Shown: positions 8,923 through 17,001 of the stretch, one piece after another | Numbering within the stretch: the first letter of the stretch is position 1 | How the letters are laid out: each line of letters opens with the position of its first letter | The notes under the pieces: generated by a model | What the model was told of the DNA's origin: nothing | The model's input: the letters and a program-made list of their open reading frames with translations, nothing else | Database searches by the model: none | Made by a program: the position numbers and the translations under genes | Assembly (NCBI RefSeq): GCF_000718785.1 | Contig: NZ_JOCA01000030.1 | Span: 1-64,000 of the forward strand | DNA: 64,000 nt | DNA from: Streptomyces sp. NRRL WC-3626 | GTDB taxonomy: Bacteria; Actinomycetota; Actinomycetes; Streptomycetales; Streptomycetaceae | Direction of reading: 5' to 3'

Positions 8923-10206
8923 ATGTCCGTCTCCACCGCCACCGCTACCGCCGCCGCCCCGTCCGTCCGTGCCCCGCTGCCCGTCCTCGGACTGGACGTC
9001 ACCGTCCCCCTCGCCTCCGGTGGCGAGGTCACCTACGCCGCGCTCGACTACGCCGCCAGCGCCCCCGCCCTCCAGCGGGTGTGGGACGACGTGGCCGCGT
9101 ACGCGCCGTACTACGGCAGTGTCCACCGGGGCGCCGGATACCTCTCCCAGCTCTCCACCGACCTGTTCGAGAACGCCCGCCGGACCGTCGCCGAGTTCCT
9201 CGACTGCCGTACCGGCGACCAGGTGCTGTTCACCCGGTCCACCACCGACTCCCTCAACCTGCTCGCCACCGCCCTCCCCGACGGCTGCGAGGTGTTCGTG
9301 TTCGAGACCGAGCACCACGCCTCCCTGCTGCCCTGGAGGAACGCCCGCGTCACCTTCCTCGACGCCCCGCGCAGCCACCGCGCGGCCGTCGACACCCTGG
9401 AGCGCGCCCTCGCCGGCCGCGACCCGCACGGCCCCGCCCTCGTCTGCGTCACCGGCGCCTCCAACGTCACCGGCGAGCTGTGGCCCGTACGGGAACTCGC
9501 GGCCGTCGCGCACGCGCACGGTGCGCGGATCGTGCTGGACGCCGCGCAGCTCGCTCCGCACCACCCGGTGAGCGTCCGGGAGCTGGACGTCGACTGGGTC
9601 GCCTTCTCGGGGCACAAGCTGTACGCGCCCTTCGGGTCCGGTGTGCTGGCGGGCCGCACGGACTGGCTGGATGAGGCCGAGCCGTACCTCGCGGGCGGCG
9701 GCGCCAGCCGTAGGGTCGCCCGGCGGCAGGACGGGGGAGTGGACGTCGAGTGGCACGAGGGCGTGGCCCGGCACGAGGCCGGCTCGCCCAACGTCATCGG
9801 CGCCCACGCCATCGCGTCCGCCTGCAAGGCGCTCGGCTCGGCGGGGTTCGACGCGTTGCGGGCCCGCGAGGAGCGGCTGATCCGCGTGGTGCGGGAGGGA
9901 CTGGCGGATGTGCCCGAGGTGCGGTTCCTGTCGCTGTTCGGGGACGACGCGGCGCGGGTGGGTGTGCTGTCGTTCGTGGTCGAGGGGTGGAAGAGCCCGT
10001 CCTTCGCCGCGGCGCTCTCCGGCTCGTACGGAATCGGGGTGCGGGACGGGTTGTTCTGCGCGCATCCGCTGGTGCGGGTGCTGACGGGGGCGGAGGGCGA
10101 GTGCGGCTCCGCGGACTCGCTGGGGGCGATCCGCGTCAGCTTCGGGGCGGGTACGCCGGACGAGCACGTGGAGCGCTTCGTGCGGGCGGTACGGGAACTG
10201 GTCTGA
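8923..10206 (+). CDS. Class V aminotransferase, SufS/Csd-type cysteine desulfurase-like
   Basis: A 427-residue PLP enzyme of fold type I. The pyridoxal lysine is Lys232 in FSGHKLYAPFG. The N-terminal part reads YGSVHRGAGYLSQLST and HHASLLPW, both close to SufS/Csd proteins. Near the C-terminus GVRDGLFCAHPL keeps the cysteine (Cys379) that is the persulfide-carrying residue in this group, so cysteine desulfurase or a related C-S lyase is the best guess. The ATG at 8923 follows GGGAG; a TTG-initiated extension from 8869 is less likely. The gene stands alone behind a SAM-IV riboswitch, which supports a role in sulfur assimilation. Substrate is not established; selenocysteine lyase or an epimerase-like activity is possible. 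Confidence 0.85.
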   Translation: MSVSTATATAAAPSVRAPLPVLGLDVTVPLASGGEVTYAALDYAASAPALQRVWDDVAAYAPYYGSVHRGAGYLSQLSTDLFENARRTVAEFLDCRTGDQVLFTRSTTDSLNLLATALPDGCEVFVFETEHHASLLPWRNARVTFLDAPRSHRAAVDTLERALAGRDPHGPALVCVTGASNVTGELWPVRELAAVAHAHGARIVLDAAQLAPHHPVSVRELDVDWVAFSGHKLYAPFGSGVLAGRTDWLDEAEPYLAGGGASRRVARRQDGGVDVEWHEGVARHEAGSPNVIGAHAIASACKALGSAGFDALRAREERLIRVVREGLADVPEVRFLSLFGDDAARVGVLSFVVEGWKSPSFAAALSGSYGIGVRDGLFCAHPLVRVLTGAEGECGSADSLGAIRVSFGAGTPDEHVERFVRAVRELV

Positions 10207-10220
10207 CCTTGGGGTTCCGT

Positions 10221-10305
10221 CCCGGACCCCGCTCCTCACACACCGGATGGGCTGGTTCTGGCCGCTCCGGCGTGTGAGGAACGGGGGTCCGGGGGCAGCG
10301 CCCCC
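10221..10305. repeat. Hairpin repeat (family 3, copy 1) at converging gene ends
   Basis: CCCGGACCCC plus GCTCCTCACAC (10221-10241) pairs almost perfectly with 10271-10292, and a GGGGGC-AGC-GCCCCC stem follows. The right part, from GGCTGG to the GCCCCC arm, recurs at 15415-15466. It lies between converging genes and probably ends transcription from both. It also supplies the last codons of the glycerate kinase gene, whose stop is at 10236. Confidence 0.75.
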
Positions 10306-11459
10306 TCGGTACCCGGCAGCCGAGCGCCCAGCACGATCATCCGCAGCGCCCGCTCCGTCGCGTCGGTCAACAGTTCCGCGCCGCGGACCAACGCCTCGGG
10401 CAACCCCATCGGCCCGGGCAGGATCCCCTGGCACGCGTCGACCCCCGGCACCGCCCCCGCCCCCTCCCCCAACGTCCCCGCCAACGCCAGCACCGGCCGC
10501 CCCGACAGCTTCGCCCGCCGGGCCACCTCCGCCGGCACCTTTCCCCGGGGCGTCTGGTGGTCCAGCGCCCCCTCCGCCGTCACCACCAGGTCCGCCCGCG
10601 CCAGCCGGGCGTCCAGGTCGAGATGGTCCAGCAGCACGGGGAAGCGGGGCAGCAGCGCGCCGCCCACGGCGGCGAGCCCCGCTCCGAGCCCGCCCGACGC
10701 CCCCGTCCCCCGACCGAGCCGCAGATCCACATCCCCGACGGCCAGATCCCGCGTCAGCACCCGCGCCCAGTTCTCCAGCCCGTCCGACAACTCCTCCACC
10801 TGCGCCGGCGTAGCGCCCTTCTGCGGACCGAACACCCGCGCCACGCCCCGCTCCCCGCACAGCACGTTGTAGGGATTGCAGGCGACCAGAAGCTCCACCG
10901 CACCGAGCCGCGGATCGAGCCCCGTCGGATCGACGCGCGCAAGGCGCGTCAGTTCCCGTCCGCCCGGCAGCAGTTCGAAGCCGTCCGCGTCCAGCAACCG
11001 CGCCCCCAGCGCCTGCAGCGCCCCCGCCCCTCCGTCGGACGTGCCCGAGTCGCCGCACCCCACCAGCACCCGCCGTACTCCCTGGTCGAGCGCAGCGCGG
11101 ATCAGCTCGCCGACACCGTACGTGGTGGTGGCGCCGGGGTCGCGGCGGCTGTGGGGGACGAGGGAGAGGCCGGCCACCGCCGCCATCTCCACCACCGCCG
11201 TGTCCCGGGAGCCGAGCAGCGCGAAGTGGGTGCCCACCGGTTCGCCGACCGGACCCGTGGCGGCCAGCGCGACCAGCCGGCCGCCGGTGGCCGAGGCCAG
11301 CGCCGCCGCCGTGCCCTCACCGCCGTCCACCAGCGGGACGAGGTCGATCTCGGCGTCCGGCAGCACCCGGCGGACGCCCGCCGCGATGGAGTCGGCAACG
11401 GCCTGGGCGGACAGCGACTCCTTGAAGCCGCTGGGGGCTACGACGACACGGTTCAGCAT
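10236..11459 (-). CDS. Glycerate kinase (type 1)
   Basis: A 407-residue member of the GarK/GlxK glycerate kinase family, which phosphorylates D-glycerate. Typical motifs are VVVAPSGFKESLSA at the N-terminus, DGGEGT, GCGDSGTSDGGAGALQALG, and TAEGALDHQTPRGKVP. The ATG at 11459 follows a purine-rich AAGGAG. The family usually ends about 25 residues earlier: the last residues (from about GTEGALPPDPRSS) are encoded by the hairpin repeat that lies downstream, so the natural stop seems to have been replaced. It is 13 bases behind the SLC13-type transporter gene and forms an operon with it. Whether the pair handles glycerate or another hydroxyacid is not shown. Confidence 0.9.
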   Translation of the reverse strand: MLNRVVVAPSGFKESLSAQAVADSIAAGVRRVLPDAEIDLVPLVDGGEGTAAALASATGGRLVALAATGPVGEPVGTHFALLGSRDTAVVEMAAVAGLSLVPHSRRDPGATTTYGVGELIRAALDQGVRRVLVGCGDSGTSDGGAGALQALGARLLDADGFELLPGGRELTRLARVDPTGLDPRLGAVELLVACNPYNVLCGERGVARVFGPQKGATPAQVEELSDGLENWARVLTRDLAVGDVDLRLGRGTGASGGLGAGLAAVGGALLPRFPVLLDHLDLDARLARADLVVTAEGALDHQTPRGKVPAEVARRAKLSGRPVLALAGTLGEGAGAVPGVDACQGILPGPMGLPEALVRGAELLTDATERALRMIVLGARLPGTEGALPPDPRSSHAGAARTSPSGV

Positions 11460-11472
11460 GAGGGGAGACTCC

Positions 11473-12888
11473 TTAGCGGGTCACGGGGACGCCGAGCAGC
11501 GGCCACACCGCGACGGCGAACAGCAGCACCAGGGCTGCGGTGAGCGGGGCCAGCACGGCGGACAGCCGCAGCAGGTCGCGCGGGGTGTAGGTGGGGGTAT
11601 CGGGGATGTCCGCGAAGAGGGTGACCGGCTTCGCGGAGGCCGGGAGCGTGTGGCAGAAGCCCGCGGCGGCGGTGGAGGCGAGCGCGGCGGCGACCGGGTT
11701 CACCCCGGCGCCGACGGCCGCCGCGACCACCAGCGGGACCAGCACGGACGACCGGGCGGAACGGGACTGCAGCACCAGATGGGCGGCGGTGCTGACGGCG
11801 ATCACGACCGCCAGGAACATCACCGGCGTGACGGTCGCCGGCAACCCGCCCACCAGCCACTTCGCCGCGCCCGACTCGGCGAGCGCCACGCCCATCGCCA
11901 TCGTCGCCGCCATGAACAGCAGCAGCGACCACGGCACGGTCTTCAGCGCGTCCTTCAGCCGTACGGTGCCCAGCGCCGGCGAGGCGGCGACCACCGCGCC
12001 GATCAGCGCGACCATGGCCGGCGACACCCTGTGCAGCGGCTCGCTGCACCACAGGGCGACCACCGTGGCCAGCAGCAGCGCGCAGCGCTTCTCGGCCTGG
12101 GTCCAGGGCCCGGTGACCGGGCGGTCGCTGTGCCGCTGGATCTCCTCGGCGGTGATGTGCACCGGACCCCTGCGGTCCGTGCGCCGGGTGGTCGTCAACA
12201 GGACGGCTTCGGCGGCCAGATGGGAGGAGGCCACGGCCAGCGGCAGTCCCAGCAGCAGCCACTGGGTGAACCCGACGCGCTCCCCGGCGGCCTCCCACAG
12301 CACCGACACGGTGATCAGATGCGCTCCCGCGCCGATCAGGGTCGCCACCGCGGACAGAAGGATCACGGTCGGGAACAGCAGCGCCAGCATCACGACCAGT
12401 CGTTTCCGGTCGGCGAGCGCCTTGGCGAGGGCGAGGAACACAGGCAGGGCGAGCGCCGCCCGCCCCGAGGTGGCCGGCACCGCGAAGGCGGTGACGACCA
12501 GCGCGGCCGTCGTCAGATGCGTCAACTGCCGCACCGTACGGGCCCCGCCGACCAGGAAGGCGGCCGCCCGCCCGGCGAGCCCGGTCCGGGTCACCGCGGC
12601 GGCCAATATGAACGCGCAGATCAGCAGCCACACCGTCGAGTCGCCGAGGGTGCCGAAGAGGGTGTCGCTGCTGATCACCCCGGTCACCGTCAGCGCGAGT
12701 CCGGCGCCCAGCGCGACGTACGTGTCGTCGACCGGCGTACCGACCCACGCGCAGGTCGCCAGCGCGAACACGGCGAGGGTGAGCCGCGCGTCCCCGCCGA
12801 GGCCGGGGAAGGTGCCGGGGACCGCGAGCAGCGCGCACAGCGACAGCGCCAGGCACAGGGCCGTGGTCAAGCGGGGATTCAGTGTCAC
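11473..12888 (-). CDS. SLC13/DASS-family anion transporter
   Basis: A 471-residue integral membrane protein with about eleven or twelve hydrophobic segments. The pattern resembles the divalent anion:sodium symporter (CitT/SLC13) family: an N-terminal half with TVWLLICAFILAAAV and a C-terminal half with AATMAMGVALAESGAAKWLV and AALASTAAAGFCHTLPASAKPV, where the SxxxxxP-type hairpin motifs that bind substrate are found. The start is GTG 12888. It is the first gene of a pair with glycerate kinase, so uptake of glycerate or a related organic acid is a reasonable inference, not a proof. Transported dicarboxylates, sulfate or phosphate cannot be excluded. Confidence 0.8.
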   Translation of the reverse strand: MTLNPRLTTALCLALSLCALLAVPGTFPGLGGDARLTLAVFALATCAWVGTPVDDTYVALGAGLALTVTGVISSDTLFGTLGDSTVWLLICAFILAAAVTRTGLAGRAAAFLVGGARTVRQLTHLTTAALVVTAFAVPATSGRAALALPVFLALAKALADRKRLVVMLALLFPTVILLSAVATLIGAGAHLITVSVLWEAAGERVGFTQWLLLGLPLAVASSHLAAEAVLLTTTRRTDRRGPVHITAEEIQRHSDRPVTGPWTQAEKRCALLLATVVALWCSEPLHRVSPAMVALIGAVVAASPALGTVRLKDALKTVPWSLLLFMAATMAMGVALAESGAAKWLVGGLPATVTPVMFLAVVIAVSTAAHLVLQSRSARSSVLVPLVVAAAVGAGVNPVAAALASTAAAGFCHTLPASAKPVTLFADIPDTPTYTPRDLLRLSAVLAPLTAALVLLFAVAVWPLLGVPVTR

Positions 12889-12966
12889 GTCAACGAGGGT
12901 TCACCGGGGCGGTGAGCCGTCGATGAGCCGCAGATGAAGGAAACTTCACCCGGCCGGGGACGGTCC

Positions 12967-13629
12967 TCAGGCGGGGAGCCGGTAGCCCATCCCGCGGACC
13001 GTCTCCACCTTCTCCGCGCCGAGCTTCTTGCGCAACGCCCGTACGTAGACGTCCACGATGTTGGAGCCCGGGTCGAAGTCGTAGCCCCAGACGTGGGACA
13101 GGATCTGCTCGCGGGAGAGCACCTGCCCGGGGTGCCGCAGGAACAGCTCGAGGAGGACGAACTCGCGGGCCGTCAGATCGACGGTGCGCTCCCCCGACCG
13201 GGCGCGGCGGGTGCGCAGATCGAGGCCGAGCGAACCGCACCTGAGCACCGTCACCTCCGGCGCCCGGGCCGCCGTGCGCAGCCGCAGCCGTACCCGGGCG
13301 AGCAGCTCCTCGAAGCGGAACGGCTTGGTCATCCAGTCGTCGGCGCCGCCCTCCAGACCGGCCACGGTGTCCCGTACCGAGTCCCGCGCGGTCAGCACGA
13401 TCACCGGGGTCGTCACCCGGGACTCGCGCAGTTCGCGCAGGACGGTGAAGCCGTCCCGGCCGGGCAGGCCGATGTCCAGGACGATGAGGTCGAAGCCGCC
13501 GGTCAGCGCGTACTCGTAGCCGGCCTCCCCGTCGGGTACCGCGGTGGTGGTGAAGCCGTTGGCGCGCAGGCCCTTCTCCACGAAGGAGGCGATGCGTTCC
13601 TCGTCCTCGACGATCAGAATGCGGTTCAC
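12967..13629 (-). CDS. OmpR/PhoB-family response regulator
   Basis: A 220-residue DNA-binding regulator. The receiver domain has the acidic pair Asp9-Glu10, phospho-acceptor Asp52 in IVLDIGLPGRDG, and the conserved Lys102 in WMTKPF. The winged-helix output domain fills about residues 125-218 with VDLTAREFVLLELFL and the recognition part DFDPGSNIVDVYVRALRKKLG. Its ATG overlaps the stop of the upstream kinase gene by four bases, so both are made together. The target genes are not evident here; the small secreted protein at the head of the operon may be a sensory partner. Confidence 0.95.
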   Translation of the reverse strand: MNRILIVEDEERIASFVEKGLRANGFTTTAVPDGEAGYEYALTGGFDLIVLDIGLPGRDGFTVLRELRESRVTTPVIVLTARDSVRDTVAGLEGGADDWMTKPFRFEELLARVRLRLRTAARAPEVTVLRCGSLGLDLRTRRARSGERTVDLTAREFVLLELFLRHPGQVLSREQILSHVWGYDFDPGSNIVDVYVRALRKKLGAEKVETVRGMGYRLPA

Positions 13630-15092
13630 GGGCGTGCCTCTTCCAGGGTGAGTACGAAGGTGGCGCCGCCGCCCTCGGTGTCGTCCAGGCGGACCCGGCC
13701 GCCGTGACCTTCGGCGATCGCCTTGACGATGGACAGGCCGAGTCCGGCGCCCGAGCCGCGTGTTCCGCGCCGGGAGGCGCCGCGCCGGAAGCGTTCGAAG
13801 ACCAGCTCCCGGTCCTGCGGCCGGACACCTGGCCCGGAGTCGGCGACGTACAGCTCGATGAGCGGGCCCTCGGCGCGGGAGCCGATGCGGATGGTCTGGC
13901 CGGTGGTGGTGTGCTGCACCGCGTTCTGCGCCAGCTGCACCATCGCCTGCGTGATCCGCTGCGGGTCCAGTTCGGCCTCCCGGTCGGCTGTGCCGGTGAG
14001 CTGCCAGTCGCGTTCGCCGAGGGTGCGGGCCTTGACGTAGACGTCCGCGGTGAGTTCGGCGAGCTGCACCGGCTCGGGGGTGACGAAGTCGGGGCGTTCC
14101 GCCTTGGCGAGCAGCAGCAGGTCCTCCACGATGCGGCTCATCCGGTCGAGTTCGTCGGTGACCAGCCGGACGGTCTCCTCGCGTTCGGCCGGGTCGTCGC
14201 CCATCAGCTCCAGATGGCCGCGCACGATGGTGATGGGGGTGCGCAGTTCGTGGCCGGCGTCGTCGACGAACTGGCGCTGCACGGCGAACGCCCGCTCCAG
14301 CCGGTCCAGCATCGCGTTGAACGTCTCGGCGAGGGCCGCGATGTCGTCGTGGCCGCGCACCGGGATACGGCGGGTGAGGTCCTGCTCGGTGAGCTGCGCG
14401 GCGGCGGTGCGCACCAGCCGCACGGGCTGCAGGATCCGCCCGGCGACCGCCCAGCCGATACCGGTGGTCAGCAGCAGGGCCACCCCGGAGATGGCGAGCA
14501 GCACCCGGAACACCTCGTCCACGCGCGCCACCTCACGCTCGGGGTGGAAGGCGACGACGAACGCCGCCGCCGGGTCCCCGCCGCCGTGCCGGGTGACGGA
14601 CACTTTGGCCCAGCGGATCTCGCCCTCCGGCCGGTGCAGCACCCCGGAGGCGTCCGTCGACGCGAAGATACGGCGCTGAGCCTCCCGGTCCCGGTGCAGG
14701 GGCAGGGCGACGGGCAGATCGCGGGGCTGGGTGAGCTTCGCCGGGCCTTTGCCGCTGCGGGCGACCAGACCGACCAGCTCCTCGTCCGGGTCGGCGTACT
14801 GCCGTTCCAGGAAGACCCGCAGCAGCCGGTCCGGGTCGGTGAAGGGACGGCCGGTCTCCGGATCGAAGCCCCGCTCCTCGAAGTTGGCGAACTCTCCGGC
14901 CTCCTGGGCGAGCAGCCCGCTGATCCGGTGGTCGACGTCCCGCAGCAGGAAGGAGCGGGTGGTCGTGGCGACCGAGGCGAGCGCCACCGCCATCACGAAC
15001 AGCAGCCACAGCAGGATGCGGACTCGGGCGGAGATCCGCCGCCGGCCGCCGTCAGCCGTCGTCGTCGCCTCTGTCGTCGTCATCGTCGTCAT
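13626..15092 (-). CDS. Sensor histidine kinase of the OmpR-type pair
   Basis: A 488-residue membrane kinase. Membrane segments are at about 24-45 and 196-218 and enclose an extracellular sensor region of about 150 residues. A HAMP domain follows (about 219-272), then the phospho-acceptor His281 in DDAGHELRTPITIV and a catalytic domain with AQNAVQH (N box), DSGPGV (G1) and GSGAGLGLSIV (G2). All catalytic motifs are intact. The start ATG at 15092 is followed by further ATG codons at 15083, so the exact start is uncertain. Its first 41 bases overlap the end of the preceding small-protein gene in another frame, which is unusual for a kinase and suggests coupled translation. Confidence 0.94.
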   Translation of the reverse strand: MTTMTTTEATTTADGGRRRISARVRILLWLLFVMAVALASVATTTRSFLLRDVDHRISGLLAQEAGEFANFEERGFDPETGRPFTDPDRLLRVFLERQYADPDEELVGLVARSGKGPAKLTQPRDLPVALPLHRDREAQRRIFASTDASGVLHRPEGEIRWAKVSVTRHGGGDPAAAFVVAFHPEREVARVDEVFRVLLAISGVALLLTTGIGWAVAGRILQPVRLVRTAAAQLTEQDLTRRIPVRGHDDIAALAETFNAMLDRLERAFAVQRQFVDDAGHELRTPITIVRGHLELMGDDPAEREETVRLVTDELDRMSRIVEDLLLLAKAERPDFVTPEPVQLAELTADVYVKARTLGERDWQLTGTADREAELDPQRITQAMVQLAQNAVQHTTTGQTIRIGSRAEGPLIELYVADSGPGVRPQDRELVFERFRRGASRRGTRGSGAGLGLSIVKAIAEGHGGRVRLDDTEGGGATFVLTLEEARP

Positions 15093-15306
15093 CCGCAGGG
15101 CTGTCGTTCACGGGCGGACGCGAGACCACCTCGTCACTGGGCGTGGCCTCGGGCCGCGAAGGAGTGGGGGAACCGCTGTCCAGCTCCACCTGGGGCGGCA
15201 CCTTGGGCGGCTCAGGACTGTCGGCGAGCGCGAAACTGGTAGCGGCCACACCTAGCGGAATCAGCACGACGGCCCCCAGGGCCGCCATCCGACGACTAAA
15301 AACCAT
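15052..15306 (-). CDS. Small secreted acidic protein upstream of the kinase
   Basis: An 84-residue protein starting MVFSRRMAALGAVV, with a hydrophobic signal sequence (about 7-27) ending near a SFALA cleavage-like site. The mature part is rich in Pro, Ser and acidic residues and ends with a run of Asp residues (SPADDDDDDD). A longer frame from 15342 exists, but the ATG at 15306 gives a normal signal peptide. I do not recognise a family. The gene is first in the operon with the kinase and regulator and overlaps the kinase gene. An exported helper or ligand of the sensor is a guess from position only. The Asp run could bind calcium, also a guess. Confidence 0.65.
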   Translation of the reverse strand: MVFSRRMAALGAVVLIPLGVAATSFALADSPEPPKVPPQVELDSGSPTPSRPEATPSDEVVSRPPVNDSPADDDDDDDRGDDDG

Positions 15307-15414
15307 GCCCCGAGAATCCCCACCCGAGAGCACGGCCGGCATGAGCCCGAGATGAAGAACTCTTCATGCGCGCCATATCAAGCCCGCCCGCACCACCCAC
15401 CCCCTCAGCCCCAT

Positions 15415-15466
15415 CCAGCCCTTCCGGCGTTCGAGGACCGGGGTCCGGGGGCAGCGCCCCCGGGGG
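15415..15466. repeat. Hairpin repeat (family 3, copy 2)
   Basis: CCAGCCCTTCCGGCGTTCGA and the following GGACCGGGGTCCGGGGGCAG with GCGCCCCCG repeat the element at about 10255-10305. GGGGGC and GCCCCC form a stem around AGC. It lies between the start of the kinase operon (minus strand, 15306) and the 3' end of the Lrp-like gene (15511), where it can terminate the latter. Confidence 0.7.
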
Positions 15467-15510
15467 ACGGGAGGGGGCGGCGGGGGCGGGAAAAGCCGGC
15501 GCCCCGCCCT

Positions 15511-15792
15511 CTAACTGTCCAGCCCGATGGCGAACGCGGCCTCCAGATCATGCTGGGAGTACGTCCGGAACGCCACATGCGTATCCGTCCCCTCCACCCC
15601 CGCGATCTTGCTGATCCGCCCCGGAATGACCTCCGCCAGATCCTCGTGCTCCCGCACCCGCACCATCGCGATCAGGTCATACGTCCCGGTCACGGAGAAC
15701 ACCTCGCTCACGCTCTCCAGCGCGGCGATCTCCTCCGCGATCTCGGGAATCCGGTCCACACTGGTCTTGACGAGGACGATCGCGGTGATCAC
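15511..15792 (-). CDS. Lrp/AsnC-type RAM domain protein without HTH
   Basis: A 93-residue protein made only of the ligand-binding (RAM) half of Lrp/AsnC regulators: VITAIVLVKTSVDRIPEIAE, SVTGTYDLIAMVRVREHEDL and a final strand. There is no DNA-binding domain, so it cannot act as a normal repressor. Such stand-alone proteins bind amino acids or pair with full-length Lrp proteins; which applies here is unknown. The start is GTG 15792, overlapping the rhomboid stop by four bases (GTGA), which sets the start and makes a two-gene operon. A longer frame upstream lies within the rhomboid gene and is not used. Confidence 0.88.
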   Translation of the reverse strand: MITAIVLVKTSVDRIPEIAEEIAALESVSEVFSVTGTYDLIAMVRVREHEDLAEVIPGRISKIAGVEGTDTHVAFRTYSQHDLEAAFAIGLDS

Positions 15793-16538
15793 GGCTGGTT
15801 CTCTCCCTCGGGGGCCGGAGCAGGGGTGCCCTTCACTGTAGTCGCCCGCCCGAACCGCACCCACGCGTAGCCGAGCCCCAGCCCGAACCCGATCAGATGC
15901 GCCAGATACGCCACCCCCGGCCCCTCACCGACCTGCCCGGAAGCCGCCACCCACTGCAGCGCGGCCCAGAACGGCAGCACCACCCACGCCGGCAGCCGCA
16001 CCGGCAGGAAGAACAGGAACGGCAGCAGACTGGTGACCCGCGCCCGCGGGAACAGGAACAGGAACGCGCCGAGCACCGCCGAGATCGCCCCCGAGGCACC
16101 GACCAGCGACCGCTCGGACCCGGCGTTGGCGGCGGCGTACCCCAGCAGCGCGAGATAGCCGCAGCCGGCGTAACAGAGGGTGAACCGCACCTGGCCCATC
16201 CGCGCCTCGGCCATCGCTCCGAAGACCTGGAGGAACAGCATGTTGCCGAGCAGATGCACCCAGCTGCCGTGCACGAACAGCGCCGTGGCGGGGGTGAGGA
16301 GGGCCGCGGGAGTGATCCCGGGGGATCCTTCGAACAGGTCTGCGGGAATGACGCCCCAGCGCCTGAAATAGGCCCTTTGCGCGGCCAGCAGCTCCTCCCC
16401 GCCGCCGTCCGCCGGGTTGAGGCCCGACGCCGGTCCGATGAGGAAGACCAGGCAGCACAGCACGATGAGGGTGTGGGTGACCGGCGCGGACGTCCCCCGG
16501 ATCGCCCCGGCGGCCGCCCCGCTCCACTTGCGGATCAT
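15789..16538 (-). CDS. Rhomboid-family intramembrane serine protease
   Basis: A 249-residue membrane protein with six or more hydrophobic segments. The rhomboid serine is Ser149 in VGASGAISAVLGA (GxSG), and the paired histidine is His214 in YLAHLIGFGLG. The upstream HLLGNMLFLQVFG motif (His95, Asn99) is also conserved. These residues form the catalytic dyad and oxyanion site of active rhomboids. The ATG at 16538 was chosen because it precedes a short basic tail and the first helix; a longer frame from 16646 adds a non-conserved arginine-rich leader. It is coupled to the Lrp-type gene downstream. The substrate is unknown. Confidence 0.9.
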   Translation of the reverse strand: MIRKWSGAAAGAIRGTSAPVTHTLIVLCCLVFLIGPASGLNPADGGGEELLAAQRAYFRRWGVIPADLFEGSPGITPAALLTPATALFVHGSWVHLLGNMLFLQVFGAMAEARMGQVRFTLCYAGCGYLALLGYAAANAGSERSLVGASGAISAVLGAFLFLFPRARVTSLLPFLFFLPVRLPAWVVLPFWAALQWVAASGQVGEGPGVAYLAHLIGFGLGLGYAWVRFGRATTVKGTPAPAPEGENQP

Positions 16539-16694
16539 GAACACAGAGCATGACGTAACCGGACGCAACCGCACAGACCGCCTCGCCGCCCCGGACGGGC
16601 GGGCGGCGAAGACCCCCCAGGCCGTAGGGTTACGAGCCACACGCACCGGGGATCCGGTGTGTCACGGACACTGGAAGGAAGGCGAACAGCCACG

Positions 16695-16934
16695 ATGACG
16701 GTTCCTCTGCCGACCGCCTCGACGCGGTGGCGCTGCACCCTCTGCGGCAACCTCACCCGCTTCGACGTGACCCGCTCCTCGAAGGTCGTCGAGTACGTCC
16801 ACCTCGATCTGGCCGGAGAGCCCAAGGTCGAGGAGCGCCAGGTGCTCGATGAGACCATTGAGACGGTGAGGTGCCGCTGGTGCAACGCGGTGGACCAGGT
16901 GGAACTCGTGGACAGGCCGGGTGCCGGCTCCTGA
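16695..16934 (+). CDS. Small zinc-ribbon protein
   Basis: A 79-residue protein with two Cys pairs, CTLCGN near the N-terminus and CRWC near the C-terminus, which should hold one zinc ion. Between them is a compact acidic region. ATG 16695 follows the purine-rich GGAAGGAAGGCG. The gene is 67 bases upstream of the NYN-domain gene in the same direction and is divergent from the rhomboid operon, sharing a short promoter region with it. Zinc ribbons of this size often bind nucleic acids or act as assembly factors. No specific function can be claimed. Confidence 0.82.
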   Translation: MTVPLPTASTRWRCTLCGNLTRFDVTRSSKVVEYVHLDLAGEPKVEERQVLDETIETVRCRWCNAVDQVELVDRPGAGS

Positions 16935-17001
16935 CTGGGAGCGGGCCCCGCTGACGGCGACCCCGCGCACGGGGCCGCACACAGGCATTGGGGTGTGACG
17001 G

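Noticed and set aside
10557..11543. Plus-strand open frame opposite glycerate kinase
   Set aside because: It is Arg/Pro/Gln-rich without domains and antisense to a gene with clear kinase motifs.
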